Part shown: piece by piece, positions 17,102-26,504 of the stretch | Layout of the letters: every line of letters starts with the position of its first letter | Numbering within the stretch: the first letter of the stretch is position 1 | Assembly: GCA_030425395.1 (NCBI GenBank) | Contig: JAUIAS010000001.1 | Location: 1-64,000 of the forward strand | Source: Alphaproteobacteria bacterium | Lineage (GTDB): Bacteria; Pseudomonadota; Alphaproteobacteria; Rhodobacterales; Rhodobacteraceae | Length of the DNA: 64,000 nt | Direction: 5' to 3' | The notes under the pieces: model-generated | Seen by the model: the letters and a program-made list of their open reading frames with translations, nothing else | Told to the model about the DNA's origin: nothing | Databases searched by the model: none | Made by a program: the position numbers and the translations under genes

Positions 17102-17965
17102 TTATTCACCACCACCAAGCTGGTGGACGTAAGTCGTAACAGCCCGGATCTCTGCTTCGCTGAGACGTTCCGTCCAGGGCGGCATCACGCCATAACGGCT
17201 ATAGGTCACCGTCGTGTGCAGCGTGTCATAATCCCCGCCATACAGCCAAATCGCATCGGTCAGGTTCGGCGCACCCTGATAGATATCGCCGGTGCCGTCA
17301 TCCGCGTGGCAAGCCGCGCAGTTGTCGGCGTAGACAACCGAACCGGCCTCAACAAGGGACGCATCCATTGCAGTGCCACCAGACAACGTCATCACATAGT
17401 TGACGACCTGATTGATTTCCTCGGCTTCGAGGATTTCACCAAAGGCGGGCATTTCAGAGAAACGCGCGTCTTCGTCTTCCTCGTTGCGAATGCCGTGGCT
17501 GATGGTCAGGTGGATATCTTCCATCGTGCCACCCCAAAGCCAGTCATCGTCCAGCAGGTTGGGATAGCCTTTGGCCCCGGCCGCACCGGACCCGTGGCAC
17601 TGGGCACACCAAGTCCGGAAAACTGCCGCACCTGAGGAAACCGCATAGCCATAAAGCTCTGCATCGTCTCCGATAGAGGCCAGTTCCACCCCGGCAAGCT
17701 TGGTGTTCATTGGGGCATTTGCCTCTTCGAACGCCTGGATGTCCTCGGCCACTTCACCGCGGGTGGAGTAACCCAGAAGGCCAGCAGTGCTGCTCTTCAG
17801 ACCGGGCCACGCCGGATAGGCGATGGAGTAACCGATGCCCCAGATGATGCAAAGATAGAACGTCCAGAGCCACCATTTCGGAAGCGGTTTGTTATATTCC
17901 TTGATCCCATCCCACTCATGACCGGTGGTTTCATAGTCAAGGTCATCATCTTTATGGTCGCTCAT
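17102..17965 (-). CDS. ccoP: cbb3 cytochrome c oxidase subunit III (dihaem)
   Basis: 287 residues. An N-terminal cytoplasmic arm ([27 protein letters not shown]) is typical of CcoP. A membrane anchor lies at about 33-51. Two cytochrome c domains carry CAQCH (120-124) and CAACH (216-220). It passes electrons from soluble or membrane cytochrome c to the catalytic subunit. The start overlaps the last bases of ccoQ (17962-17965). It ends the ccoNOQP transcript, followed by a hairpin cluster and terminator. Nothing is unusual in length or motifs. Confidence 0.97.
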   Translation of the reverse strand: MSDHKDDDLDYETTGHEWDGIKEYNKPLPKWWLWTFYLCIIWGIGYSIAYPAWPGLKSSTAGLLGYSTRGEVAEDIQAFEEANAPMNTKLAGVELASIGDDAELYGYAVSSGAAVFRTWCAQCHGSGAAGAKGYPNLLDDDWLWGGTMEDIHLTISHGIRNEEDEDARFSEMPAFGEILEAEEINQVVNYVMTLSGGTAMDASLVEAGSVVYADNCAACHADDGTGDIYQGAPNLTDAIWLYGGDYDTLHTTVTYSRYGVMPPWTERLSEAEIRAVTTYVHQLGGGE

Positions 17966-18147
17966 GTCCTCGCCTCCTCGGTCTGGGCGGGTTTGTCTTC
18001 ATGTCTGAAGGGAATATTCGCGGTATCGCGATGTTCCTTGCTGCTGCCGGGGCGCATCACCCAAAAGACGATGCCCACGAAGAAGGTGAAGAGGAACAGA
18101 AGCATCCAGCTGTCTGCGAACTCTCTCAGAAGTGAGTAAGTTTCCAT
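17962..18147 (-). CDS. ccoQ: cbb3 oxidase subunit IV CcoQ
   Basis: 61 residues from the ATG at 18147, which follows a strong AGGAGG ribosome site; a longer frame upstream is not needed. One membrane helix [22 protein letters not shown] is followed by a charged tail, the CcoQ pattern. It stabilises the interaction of CcoP with the oxidase core. It sits between ccoO (10 bases upstream) and ccoP (4-base overlap). Identity rests on the helix, the tail and above all on the conserved position. Confidence 0.93.
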   Translation of the reverse strand: METYSLLREFADSWMLLFLFTFFVGIVFWVMRPGSSKEHRDTANIPFRHEDKPAQTEEART

Positions 18148-18157
18148 TGGTGCCTCC

Positions 18158-18883
18158 TTAGCGGCTCGCGAGCGGGGTGAAGGTCGAGAAATCGACCAAA
18201 GTACCCAGCATCTGAAGATACGCAATCAGGGCGTCGGCCTCGGATATCCCGGGCTGGCCGTCAAAATTGCGAACCTGTGCGCCCGGATACCGTTCAAGCA
18301 GACCGTCATAATCGCCGAAGGGGTCGATCTGGACGTTGAAGTCCGCAGCGGCGTTTTCCAGCATGTCGTCGGTGTAGGGAACCCCCACCATGGCATGCGT
18401 CGCCATCAGATCCGCGATGTATTTCGGCTCGATCATCCGGTTTTCGAGGAACCCGTATTTGGGCATCACCGATTCCGGCACAACGCTTTGCGGATCACGC
18501 AGGTGATCGACGTGCCATTCGTCCGAGTAGCGCCCACCGACACGGGCCAGATCAGGCCCGGTCCGCTTGGACCCCCATTGGAACGGGTGATCATACATCG
18601 ATTCCGCCGCAAGGCTGTAATGGCCATAGCGTTCGACCTCATCACGCATCGGGCGGATCATCTGGCTGTGACAGACGTAGCACCCCTCGCGGATGTAGAT
18701 TTCGCGCCCGGTCAATTCGAGGGGGGAGTAGGGGCGCATGCCCTCTACTTCCTCAATCGTATTTTCCAGCCAGAACAGCGGTGCGATTTGCACGATGCCG
18801 CCGATCGTCACAACCAGAAAGCTGAATACCAGCAGAAGGGTCGCGTTGGTCTCAAGGATCTTGTGTTTGTCCAAAAGTGCCAT
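18158..18883 (-). CDS. ccoO: cbb3 cytochrome c oxidase subunit II (monohaem)
   Basis: 241 residues, the normal length. One N-terminal membrane anchor (about 15-40) is followed by a periplasmic cytochrome c domain with CYVCH (68-72). Typical CcoO text follows: [40 protein letters not shown] and [12 protein letters not shown], the last supplying the axial Met. It sits between ccoN and ccoQ in the ccoNOQP operon with gaps of 16 and 10 bases. Confidence 0.97.
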   Translation of the reverse strand: MALLDKHKILETNATLLLVFSFLVVTIGGIVQIAPLFWLENTIEEVEGMRPYSPLELTGREIYIREGCYVCHSQMIRPMRDEVERYGHYSLAAESMYDHPFQWGSKRTGPDLARVGGRYSDEWHVDHLRDPQSVVPESVMPKYGFLENRMIEPKYIADLMATHAMVGVPYTDDMLENAAADFNVQIDPFGDYDGLLERYPGAQVRNFDGQPGISEADALIAYLQMLGTLVDFSTFTPLASR

Positions 18884-18899
18884 TTGTCTCGGCCCTCCT

Positions 18900-20507
18900 T
18901 TATTCGGCCGGGACGGCTGTGGCGAGGCTCTTTTCCTTGGCAGGAGCAGCCTTCACAGTCATCCAGAGGTTGTAGCACATGATCAGCGCACCGACGAGGA
19001 ACATGACCCCACCAAGACCACGGACCACATACATCGGGAACTTCGCGCTTACCGTGTCGGCAAAGCTGTTCACGAGGAACCCATTGGCATCAACTTCGCG
19101 CCACATCAGGCCTTCCATGATACCGGTCACCCACATCGAAGCGGCGTAGAGAACGATGCCGATCGTCGCGAGCCAGAAGTGCCAGCTCACCAGGCTGAGC
19201 GAATAAAGACGCTCACGTTTCCACAGGACAGGCACAAGGAAGTAAAGCGCGCCGAATGTGATCATGCCATTCCAGCCAAGTGCGCCAGAGTGAACGTGAC
19301 CGATGGTCCAGTCAGTGTAGTGCGACAAGGAGTTGACCGCACGGATCGACATCATCGGGCCTTCGAAGGTCGACATGCCGTAGAAGCCAACCGAGATCAC
19401 CAGCATCCGCAGAACCGGGTCCGTGCGCAGCTTGTCCCAGGCACCCGAAAGCGTCATCAGACCGTTGATCATACCACCCCAGGACGGCATCCACAGAACC
19501 ACCGAGAACACCATACCGAGCGTCGATGCCCAGTCAGGCAACGCTGTATAGTGAAGGTGGTGCGGACCGGCCCAGATGTAGAGGAAGATCAGGGCCCAGA
19601 AGTGGATGATCGACAGTTTGTAGGAATAGACCGGGCGTTCAGCCTGTTTCGGCACGAAGTAGTACATCATACCGAGGAAGCCCGCGGTCAGGAAGAAGCC
19701 CACCGCGTTGTGGCCATACCACCATTGCGTCATGGCATCCTGAACACCCGCGAACACCTGCACCGAACGCGACCCCCAGATGGAAACCGGGATCGACAGG
19801 TTGTTGACCACGTGAAGCATGGCAACCGTTACGATGAACGACAGATAGAACCAGTTCGCCACATAAATGTGGGGCTCTTTCCGTTTGATGATCGTGCCGA
19901 GGAAAACCGCCAGATAAGCCACCCAGACAATCGTCAACCAAAGGTCAACGTGCCATTCGGGTTCTGCGTATTCCTTGGACTGCGTGGATCCCAGAAGATA
20001 GCCCGTCGCCGCCAGAACGATAAAGAGCTGATACCCCCAGAAAACGAACCATCCCAGATTGCCGCCCCAAAGCCGCGCCGCGCTGGTCCGCTGGACGACG
20101 TAGAACGACGTGGCGATCAACGCGTTGCCGCCAAACGCAAAAATCACCGCACTTGTGTGCAGTGGGCGAAGGCGTCCAAAGTTACCGAACCCTTGTAGGA
20201 ATTCAAAGTTCAGCTGGGGAAAGGCCAACTGGAAGGCAATGAAGGTGCCGACCAGAAATCCGACCACCCCCCAAAATGCCGTTGCGATAACGCCGGCGCG
20301 CACGACGCCGTCATTGTAATGGAGAGCCGCATCCGAAGCGGGCACGGGCTCATCCGTTTTGCGAACTGTCCACAGGAACATCCCGCCAGCCACCAGCATG
20401 ACGATAATCGCATGCACCTGATAGGCTAGATCGCGCGCAAAATTGACCGCCATCATCGCAAAAAGCGTGACGAGGCCAAGCGCGATCAGCTTGATATAAT
20501 TCATCAT
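18900..20507 (-). CDS. ccoN: cbb3 cytochrome c oxidase catalytic subunit I
   Basis: 535 residues from the ATG at 20507 (a second ATG follows at once at 20504); an AAGGGA site precedes. About 12 membrane helices. Metal-ligand segments include [43 protein letters not shown] (CuB histidine pair) and [16 protein letters not shown] (high-spin haem region). These fit the C-family haem-copper oxidases, which reduce O2 with very high affinity. First gene of ccoNOQP. Two FNR-type boxes lie in the 200-base gap to the divergent uspA gene; the nearer one (20601) suits this gene. A basic C-terminal segment of about 20 residues follows the last helix. Confidence 0.97.
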   Translation of the reverse strand: MMNYIKLIALGLVTLFAMMAVNFARDLAYQVHAIIVMLVAGGMFLWTVRKTDEPVPASDAALHYNDGVVRAGVIATAFWGVVGFLVGTFIAFQLAFPQLNFEFLQGFGNFGRLRPLHTSAVIFAFGGNALIATSFYVVQRTSAARLWGGNLGWFVFWGYQLFIVLAATGYLLGSTQSKEYAEPEWHVDLWLTIVWVAYLAVFLGTIIKRKEPHIYVANWFYLSFIVTVAMLHVVNNLSIPVSIWGSRSVQVFAGVQDAMTQWWYGHNAVGFFLTAGFLGMMYYFVPKQAERPVYSYKLSIIHFWALIFLYIWAGPHHLHYTALPDWASTLGMVFSVVLWMPSWGGMINGLMTLSGAWDKLRTDPVLRMLVISVGFYGMSTFEGPMMSIRAVNSLSHYTDWTIGHVHSGALGWNGMITFGALYFLVPVLWKRERLYSLSLVSWHFWLATIGIVLYAASMWVTGIMEGLMWREVDANGFLVNSFADTVSAKFPMYVVRGLGGVMFLVGALIMCYNLWMTVKAAPAKEKSLATAVPAE

Positions 20508-20600
20508 TTTTCGTCCCTTCGTCGTGTCCATCGCGATTCGGTTGCCGCGGCAGACGTATTTAGACTGATCGCTTGATGCAGAATGCGCCCGCGCAATACC

Positions 20601-20614
20601 TTGATCTGCATCAA
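20601..20614 (-). promoter_or_regulatory. FNR-type box for ccoN
   Basis: TTGATCTGCATCAA matches the consensus TTGAT-N4-ATCAA exactly. It lies about 100 bases upstream of ccoN. A -41.5 position predicts transcription from about 20566 on the minus strand, a leader near 60 bases. Confidence 0.88.
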
Positions 20615-20632
20615 TGGTTCGTGTCGCAGAGG

Positions 20633-20646
20633 TTGACCGTGATCAA
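20633..20646 (+). promoter_or_regulatory. FNR-type box for the universal stress gene
   Basis: TTGACCGTGATCAA, one change from the consensus. It lies 63 bases upstream of the plus-strand start at 20709. A -41.5 position predicts transcription from about 20681 and a 28-base leader. Its spacing suits the plus-strand gene better than ccoN. Confidence 0.8.
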
Positions 20647-20708
20647 AGCGCGGCACAAAAAAATCTTTGAGGATGACGCCATACAAATCTTGAGTTTGGA
20701 GATGACGG

Positions 20709-21548
20709 ATGGCTTACAAATCACTGCTGACAGTGCTGACGGATAAGGACCTGGCCGGAACGGCGCTGGATCATCTGGTGGCATTGACCGAAAAACAGGA
20801 CGGACACGCCGAGGCACTGTGTCTTGGGGTCGATCGGTCACAAACCGGATATTACTATGCCGGGGCGAACGCGATGATCCTTCAGGAAACGATCACCCGT
20901 GCCCAATCCGAAGCAAAAGAGCTTTTGCAAATCGCCGAATCCACATTGGGCAAGACCGATCTGCGTTGGTCCGCCGAGGAGGGCGTGGTGCAACTGCCCG
21001 ATATCGGGCGTCATGTTGCCTATGTCGCGCGCTTTGCCGATCTGGTCGTCCTGCCCCAGCCCTATGGCCCGGATCGCGGCGCGGAACTGGAACCGGTTGT
21101 CGAGGCCGCCTTGTTCGAAGGCCGCGCGCCAGTTTTGATAGTGCCGGAAAAGGCCACCCCAGTGCCTGCCCCGGAACGCATCGTTGTTGCATGGAACGAA
21201 AGCCGCGAAGCGCTTGCTGCCATCCGCGCAGCGATGCCCTTTCTGGTCGCGGCCAAATCAGTGCGCATCTGCGTGATCGACCCGCCGGAGCACGGGCCGG
21301 AACGCTCCGATCCCGGTGGAATGCTTAGCCAGATGCTTGCCCGTCAGGGGGTCAACTGCGAGATCGACGTCCTGTCCAAGACCTTGCCGCGGGTTTCGGA
21401 TGTGCTCTTGCGGCATGTGACCGACACAGATGCGCAAATGTTGGTGATGGGGGCATATGGGCATTCGCGGTTCCGCGAGGCCATCCTTGGCGGAGCCACG
21501 CGCAACATGCTGGAACAGGCTCCCGTGCAGGTTTTGATGGCACACTGA
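20709..21548 (+). CDS. Universal stress protein (UspA family)
   Basis: 279 residues, roughly twice the single Usp domain, so probably two tandem domains. The N-terminal half (MAYKSLLTVLTDKDLAGTALDHL) appears diverged. The C-terminal half has the ATP-loop-like ending VMGAYGHSRFREAILGGATRNMLEQAPVQVLM, matching the G-2x-G-9x-G(S/T) pattern of the family. A GGAG site precedes the ATG. It diverges from ccoN and has its own FNR-type box, as seen for uspA genes beside cco operons in Rhodobacter. It is probably made in low oxygen. The molecular role is unknown for most members. Confidence 0.9.
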   Translation: MAYKSLLTVLTDKDLAGTALDHLVALTEKQDGHAEALCLGVDRSQTGYYYAGANAMILQETITRAQSEAKELLQIAESTLGKTDLRWSAEEGVVQLPDIGRHVAYVARFADLVVLPQPYGPDRGAELEPVVEAALFEGRAPVLIVPEKATPVPAPERIVVAWNESREALAAIRAAMPFLVAAKSVRICVIDPPEHGPERSDPGGMLSQMLARQGVNCEIDVLSKTLPRVSDVLLRHVTDTDAQMLVMGAYGHSRFREAILGGATRNMLEQAPVQVLMAH

Positions 21549-21563
21549 AGAACAGGAACAAGA

Positions 21564-21591
21564 AAGGCGCATCCCTTTCCGGGTGCGCCTT
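21564..21591 (-). terminator. Terminator between uspA and fnrL
   Basis: A stem AAGGCGCA / TGCGCCTT with an inner CCC/GGG pair and a T bulge. On the minus strand it is followed by TTTCTTGTT, so it best serves fnrL. It may also stop uspA transcription. Confidence 0.65.
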
Positions 21592-21630
21592 CAATGCCTC
21601 AAAGGGGTGGCACGATTGGGTCCGGGTTAA

Positions 21631-22374
21631 TCAGACGAGGAACCCACCGTCGCTGTCGTCTCCTGCCTCTTCGATCAGACGACGAACGCTTGGCACGGTA
21701 ACGTGACGCTTGCCTTCCAGGTGAATGACACCATCCCGTTTCAGGGCTGAAATCTGACGGCTGACCGTCTCCAGCGTCAGGCCCAGATAATCGGCCATCG
21801 CCTCCCGTGTGAGGGGAAGATCAAACACGACTTCACCCGAGTTAGCCGTCGCATTCAGCGTTGCGTCCCGGCGTGCGATGATTGAAAGAAGGGATGCAAT
21901 CTTTTCACGGGCCGTCTTGCGGCCCAGCACCAGCATCCATTCCCGGGCTGCATCCAATTCGTCCAACGTCATCTCAAGCAGGCGGTGCGCGATGTGCGGC
22001 GTGCGTTCCATCAAGCTTTCAAAAGGTTTCTTTCGGAAACAGCACATCACGATATCGGTTGTCGCGACGACGTCATAGGCCGCACCTTCGCGGCCCGGAC
22101 GGCCCACGAAATCCGACGGCAACAACAGACCTACCATTTGCGTGCGCCCGTCTTCCATCGTCTGGGTCAATGACGCGATGCCGGAAACAACAGAGCCTAC
22201 GAAATCCATCTTGTCGCCAGCCCAGACGACAGTCTGGCCCGCCTCGAAGCTGCGGTAATACTTGATCTGTTCCAGCCGTTCGAGTTCATCCGACTCGCAG
22301 CGGGCACAAACCGCACGGTGACGGATCGGGCAATCCGAACAATCTTGCATGAGCGTGGGTGCGGTTGCTTGCAT
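21631..22374 (-). CDS. fnrL: FNR-type oxygen-sensing regulator FnrL
   Basis: 247 residues from the ATG at 22374; a GGAG site lies 8 bases upstream, and the longer frame would run through the regulatory palindrome. N-terminal cysteines are at 12, 15, 23 and 26 (CSDCPIRHRAVCARC). A further Cys pair in IVMCCFRKKPFESL provides the fourth ligand of the [4Fe-4S] cluster. The cyclic-nucleotide-binding-like domain follows. The helix-turn-helix is LTREAMADYLGLTLETVSRQISALKRDG, whose Glu..Ser-Arg residues match recognition of TTGAT half-sites. Loss of O2 should let it dimerise and bind the four palindromes in this window. The box at 22391-22404 lies 17 bases before its own ATG, a position that suggests self-repression. 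Confidence 0.95.
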   Translation of the reverse strand: MQATAPTLMQDCSDCPIRHRAVCARCESDELERLEQIKYYRSFEAGQTVVWAGDKMDFVGSVVSGIASLTQTMEDGRTQMVGLLLPSDFVGRPGREGAAYDVVATTDIVMCCFRKKPFESLMERTPHIAHRLLEMTLDELDAAREWMLVLGRKTAREKIASLLSIIARRDATLNATANSGEVVFDLPLTREAMADYLGLTLETVSRQISALKRDGVIHLEGKRHVTVPSVRRLIEEAGDDSDGGFLV

Positions 22375-22390
22375 TAATCGGCTCCAAACC

Positions 22391-22404
22391 TTGATCTGGG
22401 TCAA
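22391..22404. promoter_or_regulatory. FNR-type box shared by fnrL and hemN
   Basis: TTGATCTGGGTCAA, one change from consensus, lies in the 66-base gap between two divergent starts. For hemN a centre at -41.5 would put the start of transcription at about 22439. For fnrL the same box would overlap the promoter, which fits repression. Confidence 0.85.
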
Positions 22405-22440
22405 AGAAACGGTTTCGTTCCTGTGCCTAAGCCTACTCGC

Positions 22441-23796
22441 ATGGAAACAAAATCTCAATTGGCGAAACTCGGACTGTTTGACGCGAAGGTTCCGCGATAC
22501 ACCAGCTATCCGACCGCACCGCACTTCAGCAATGACGTTGGATCAGCCCGTTTTGCCGAATGGATTGGAAAGATTGAACCGGGTCGGCCGGTTTCGCTCT
22601 ATGTTCACGTGCCGTTTTGCCGCAGGCTTTGCTGGTTTTGCGCTTGCCGAACCCAAGGCACCCAAAGCGACGCACCGGTGCAGGCCTATCTCAGGACACT
22701 TCTGGACGAACTTGATCTGATCGCGGCTGCCCTGCCCGAGGGGGTCACGCTGTCCCGGCTGCATTGGGGAGGCGGCACGCCAACTTTGCTCGCTCCGGAC
22801 ATGATGACCAAGCTGGCGAATCGTATCCAAGACATCACACCTTTCGCGGAGGGGGCCGAATTCTCGGTCGAGATCGACCCGAACGAAATCGACGAAGCGC
22901 GGCTTGATGCACTTGCCGCTGCGGGAATGAACCGGGCGTCGATCGGCATTCAGGACTTTGATGAACAAATCCAGAATACGATTGGCCGTATCCAAAGCTA
23001 CGATGTGACCCGCGACGCGATTGAAATGATCCGGGCCCGCGGCATACAAAGCCTGAATGCGGATATCCTCTATGGCCTGCCACACCAGACGCGGGAACGC
23101 ATGACGGAAAGTGTGCAAAAACTCCTGTCGCTCAATCCCGACCGGGTTGCGCTTTACGGTTACGCACATGTGCCCTGGATGGCGCGCCGTCAGGCACTGA
23201 TCCCTTCTGACCACCTGCCCACGCCAGAAGAACGGCTGGGACTATATGAAACTGCACGGCGTCTGTTTCTGTGGGACGGATTCGAAGAAATCGGTATCGA
23301 CCACTTTGCAGCCCCGTCGGATGGGTTGGCTATTGCCCGCAAAGAAGGGCGGCTGAGACGCAATTTTCAGGGCTACACCGATGATTCTTCCGACGTTCTG
23401 ATCGGTGTCGGCGCGTCGGCAATCTCGAGGTTTCCGCAAGGCTACGCACAAAACGCCCCCGGTACATCCGCCCATACGACAGCAATCCACGACGGCGCAT
23501 TTTCGACTGCGCGCGGCCACGCCTTCAAGGATGAAGATATCGTGCGAGCACGCATGATCGAAGCATTGATGTGCGATTTCCGGATCAGTCGGCCCGAAAT
23601 CCTGAACGACCATGACGTAACCGAAACCTGGCTTGATTCGCTGTTTGCGAATGTCGCAGAGCAGTTCCCCAACATGGTTGATGTGGGCGAAAACGGCCTG
23701 TTCATCCCGGCCAAGGCCCGCGCCCTGACGCGGATGATCGCCCGCGCCTTTGACGTCTATGACCTGAGCAAGAACGGCCACAGTTCTGCCATCTGA
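22441..23796 (+). CDS. hemN: Oxygen-independent coproporphyrinogen III oxidase
   Basis: 451 residues from the ATG at 22441. An in-frame GTG at 22423 is possible, but it would lie upstream of the transcript start predicted from the FNR-type box. The radical SAM signature is FCRRLCWFCAC, CX3CX2C with a further Cys, at residues 60, 64 and 67. The genuine HemN features NADILYGLPHQT and the N-terminal RYTSYPTAPHF are present, so it is not a HemW-type chaperone. It oxidatively decarboxylates two propionates of coproporphyrinogen III without O2 using SAM. Divergent from fnrL and likely FnrL-activated. A yej-type transporter converges 24 bases away with no visible terminator. Confidence 0.95.
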   Translation: METKSQLAKLGLFDAKVPRYTSYPTAPHFSNDVGSARFAEWIGKIEPGRPVSLYVHVPFCRRLCWFCACRTQGTQSDAPVQAYLRTLLDELDLIAAALPEGVTLSRLHWGGGTPTLLAPDMMTKLANRIQDITPFAEGAEFSVEIDPNEIDEARLDALAAAGMNRASIGIQDFDEQIQNTIGRIQSYDVTRDAIEMIRARGIQSLNADILYGLPHQTRERMTESVQKLLSLNPDRVALYGYAHVPWMARRQALIPSDHLPTPEERLGLYETARRLFLWDGFEEIGIDHFAAPSDGLAIARKEGRLRRNFQGYTDDSSDVLIGVGASAISRFPQGYAQNAPGTSAHTTAIHDGAFSTARGHAFKDEDIVRARMIEALMCDFRISRPEILNDHDVTETWLDSLFANVAEQFPNMVDVGENGLFIPAKARALTRMIARAFDVYDLSKNGHSSAI

Positions 23797-23820
23797 ACCC
23801 AGCCAATCCCCGGTTTCAGT

Positions 23821-25401
23821 TCAGCCTGCGGCCATCAGCAAGCTGCGCGCGTAATCTGTCTGAGGGCGCAGAAATACGTCCTCTGCCGCTCCCTGTTCGA
23901 CGATGTCGCCCTGCTTCATCACCAGAACCCGGTGCGACATTGCCCGCACCACCTTGAGATCGTGGCTGATGAACAGATAGGCCAACCCATACTTTTTTTG
24001 CAGATCGCGCAGCAATTCAACGATCTGAACCTGAACCGTCATATCGAGGGCAGACGTCGGTTCGTCCAGCACAAGAAGCCGGGGCCGCAAGACCATCGCG
24101 CGCGCAATTGCGATCCGCTGACGCTGGCCGCCCGAAAACTCGTGTGGATAGCGATCCATGACCTCAGGATCCAACCCGGTTTCAATCATCACCTCGCGCA
24201 CCAACTCTCGCTTATCCCGCCCCGGATCGACTTTATGAATCGCCAAACCCTCTGAAATGATCTGCGAGCAGGTCATACGTGGGCTAAGCGACCCAAACGG
24301 ATCCTGAAAAACGATTTGCATGTCCTTTCTCAGGCGGCGTAATTCGCTTGTGCTCCACTTGCGGATATCCTGTCCCTGAAAGGTGATGCGCCCCTCTGAC
24401 GCAAGAAGGCGCATGATCGCCAAGGCAAGCGTCGTCTTTCCCGATCCGCTTTCACCGACGATGCCAAGGGTTTCGCCCGAACGAACCGTCAGGGTAGCGT
24501 CGTTGACAGCTTTTACATGGCCAACGGTGCGCCGCATGAACCCTTTTTGGATTGGGAACCAGACTTTGAGCTTTTCGGTCTCAACAAGGACAGGCGCGTC
24601 GCCCTCAACCGGATCAGGCGAGCCTGTCGCCGCCGCAGCCAGAAGCTTTTGCGTATAGGGATGCTGCGGGCTTTCAAAAATCGTTTCTGTTGAGCCGGTC
24701 TCGATGATCTCGCCGTTTTTCATAACACAAACACGATCCGCGATGCGGCGCACGATTCCCAAATCATGCGTGATGAACAAAAGGCCCATGCCTTCGCTCG
24801 ACTTCAATTCGGCCAGCAATTCGAGGATCTGCGCCTGAATTGTCACGTCAAGCGCAGTGGTCGGTTCGTCCGCGATCAGGATGTCCGGTTTGTTCGCCAA
24901 GGCCATTGCAATCATCACGCGTTGCCTCTGGCCGCCCGACAACTGATGCGGATAGGCCCCCAGACGGCTTTCGGGATCACGGATGCCGACCTTGGTCAGC
25001 AACTCGACGATCTGCCCCCGCGCACCGTCACCCACGACGCCCTGATGAAGGGCAAGGGATTCACCCAATTGTTTTTCGATGGTGTGCAGTGGATTGAGTG
25101 ACGTCATCGGTTCCTGAAAAATGAAACTGATGTCATTGCCGCGTACCCGGCGCAGATCGCGTTCCAATGCACCAACCATTTCGCGGCCATCGTATCGCAC
25201 TGAACCGCTGACCTGTGCGTTGTCACCCAGAAGCGATACGGTGGACAGGGCCGTTACCGATTTTCCCGAGCCGCTTTCGCCGACGAGGGCGACAGTCTCA
25301 CCGCGATTCACCGCAAAACTGACCCCCCGCACCGCATCGGTTACGGTCTTGCCCTGCACAAAGCGCACATTCAGGTCGGAGACTTCGAGAAGCGCGGTCA
25401 T
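23821..25401 (-). CDS. yejF: Peptide ABC transporter, fused double ATPase (YejF-type)
   Basis: 526 residues containing two complete ABC ATPase domains. Walker A motifs are GESGSGKS and GESGSGKT. The signatures are [15 protein letters not shown] and [15 protein letters not shown]. Walker B regions are [15 protein letters not shown] and [14 protein letters not shown]. This fused form, oppD- plus oppF-like, is typical of YejF and GsiA. It powers uptake of oligopeptides (in E. coli also microcin C) through the two permeases encoded upstream. The start codon overlaps the yejE stop. It is the last gene of yejA-B-E-F. Confidence 0.93.
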   Translation of the reverse strand: MTALLEVSDLNVRFVQGKTVTDAVRGVSFAVNRGETVALVGESGSGKSVTALSTVSLLGDNAQVSGSVRYDGREMVGALERDLRRVRGNDISFIFQEPMTSLNPLHTIEKQLGESLALHQGVVGDGARGQIVELLTKVGIRDPESRLGAYPHQLSGGQRQRVMIAMALANKPDILIADEPTTALDVTIQAQILELLAELKSSEGMGLLFITHDLGIVRRIADRVCVMKNGEIIETGSTETIFESPQHPYTQKLLAAAATGSPDPVEGDAPVLVETEKLKVWFPIQKGFMRRTVGHVKAVNDATLTVRSGETLGIVGESGSGKTTLALAIMRLLASEGRITFQGQDIRKWSTSELRRLRKDMQIVFQDPFGSLSPRMTCSQIISEGLAIHKVDPGRDKRELVREVMIETGLDPEVMDRYPHEFSGGQRQRIAIARAMVLRPRLLVLDEPTSALDMTVQVQIVELLRDLQKKYGLAYLFISHDLKVVRAMSHRVLVMKQGDIVEQGAAEDVFLRPQTDYARSLLMAAG

Positions 25402-26504
25402 GAGAACGTCTTTCGCGGGTCAAAGGCGTCACGCACACCTTCAAAGATGAACACCAACAGCGACAGCATCAGCGCGAAGGTAAAGAACGCCGTAAAGGCA
25501 AGCCAAGGTGCCTGAAGGTTCTCTTTGGCCTGCAAGGTCAACTCCCCAAGGGACGGTGCCGAAGACGGCAAGCCAAAGCCCAGAAAATCGAGGCTGGCCA
25601 ATGTGCCAATGGTGCCCGTGACAATAAAGGGAAGCATGGTCAGCGTCGCAACCATCGCGTTGGGTAACATATGGCGGAACATGATCGTCAGATTGCCAAC
25701 GCCCAGCGCTTTGGCCGCGCGGACATATTCCAGATTTCGCGCACGCAGGAATTCGGCCCGCACCACGCCGACAAGGGCCGTCCATGAAAACAGCACGAGC
25801 AGAAACACCAAAAGCCAGAACCCCCGCCCGAGGATCGCGAACATGATGATGATGATATAAAGCGATGGGGTTGAGGACCAGATTTCGATTATCCGCTGAA
25901 AGATCAGATCAAGCCATCCGCCAAAATACCCCTGCACCGCACCGGCGGCGATGCCGACGACGGTAGAAGCCGCCGTTACGATCAGCGTGAACAGGATGGA
26001 CAATCGGAACCCGTGGATCACCCGCGCCAACACGTCACGCTTGGTATCGTCGGTGCCGAGCCAGTTCTCCCCATTGGGCGGGAGCGGGGCCGCACCGGGA
26101 CGATCCACCGCCGTGTCAAAGGAATAGGGGATCAGCGGCCAAAGCATCCAGCCCTTCTGGATAGTTTCGCCGTCGATCACACCATCGGCGGCATCTTCGA
26201 TATAGCCTTCGGGATCGTCAAAACACAGATCCAGCCCCCCCGTGGTGATCAGACAACGAACCTCGGGGTCGCGATAAACTGCCTCCGTCTGAAAATCGCC
26301 GCCGAATTCGGTTTCGGGATAGAAATTCCAGATCGGCGTATAAATCCCGCCCCGGTACTGAACGATGATCGGTTTGTCATAGGCAAGAAATTCGGCAAAC
26401 AGGCTAAGCCCGAACAGGATCGAAAAGATCCACAACGACCAGAACGCCCGGCGGTTGGCCTTGAAATTGTGCCAGCGGCGGCGGTTGAGTGGAGAGAGCG
26501 CCAT
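25398..26504 (-). CDS. yejE: Peptide ABC transporter permease (YejE-type)
   Basis: 368 residues. An N-terminal helix (FWSLWIFSILFGLSLFAEFLA) is followed by a long periplasmic insertion (about 50-160) that is a YejE trait, then the BPD_transp_1 core with helices and the EAA-type loop EYVRAAKALGVGNLTIMFRHMLPNA. WLGTDDTKRDVLARVIHGFRLS precedes the core, as in DppC-type permeases. It forms the inner-membrane channel with YejB. It shares bases with both neighbours (overlaps at 25398 and 26504), so translation is coupled. Confidence 0.93.
   Translation of the reverse strand: MALSPLNRRRWHNFKANRRAFWSLWIFSILFGLSLFAEFLAYDKPIIVQYRGGIYTPIWNFYPETEFGGDFQTEAVYRDPEVRCLITTGGLDLCFDDPEGYIEDAADGVIDGETIQKGWMLWPLIPYSFDTAVDRPGAAPLPPNGENWLGTDDTKRDVLARVIHGFRLSILFTLIVTAASTVVGIAAGAVQGYFGGWLDLIFQRIIEIWSSTPSLYIIIIMFAILGRGFWLLVFLLVLFSWTALVGVVRAEFLRARNLEYVRAAKALGVGNLTIMFRHMLPNAMVATLTMLPFIVTGTIGTLASLDFLGFGLPSSAPSLGELTLQAKENLQAPWLAFTAFFTFALMLSLLVFIFEGVRDAFDPRKTFS

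Noticed and set aside
18738..20198. Long plus-strand frame of 486 codons
   Set aside because: It is antisense to ccoN and the start of ccoO, with low-complexity charged composition and no domain.
22423..22440. GTG start for hemN at 22423
   Set aside because: It would precede the transcript start implied by the FNR-type box and adds residues outside the conserved part. Kept only as an alternative.
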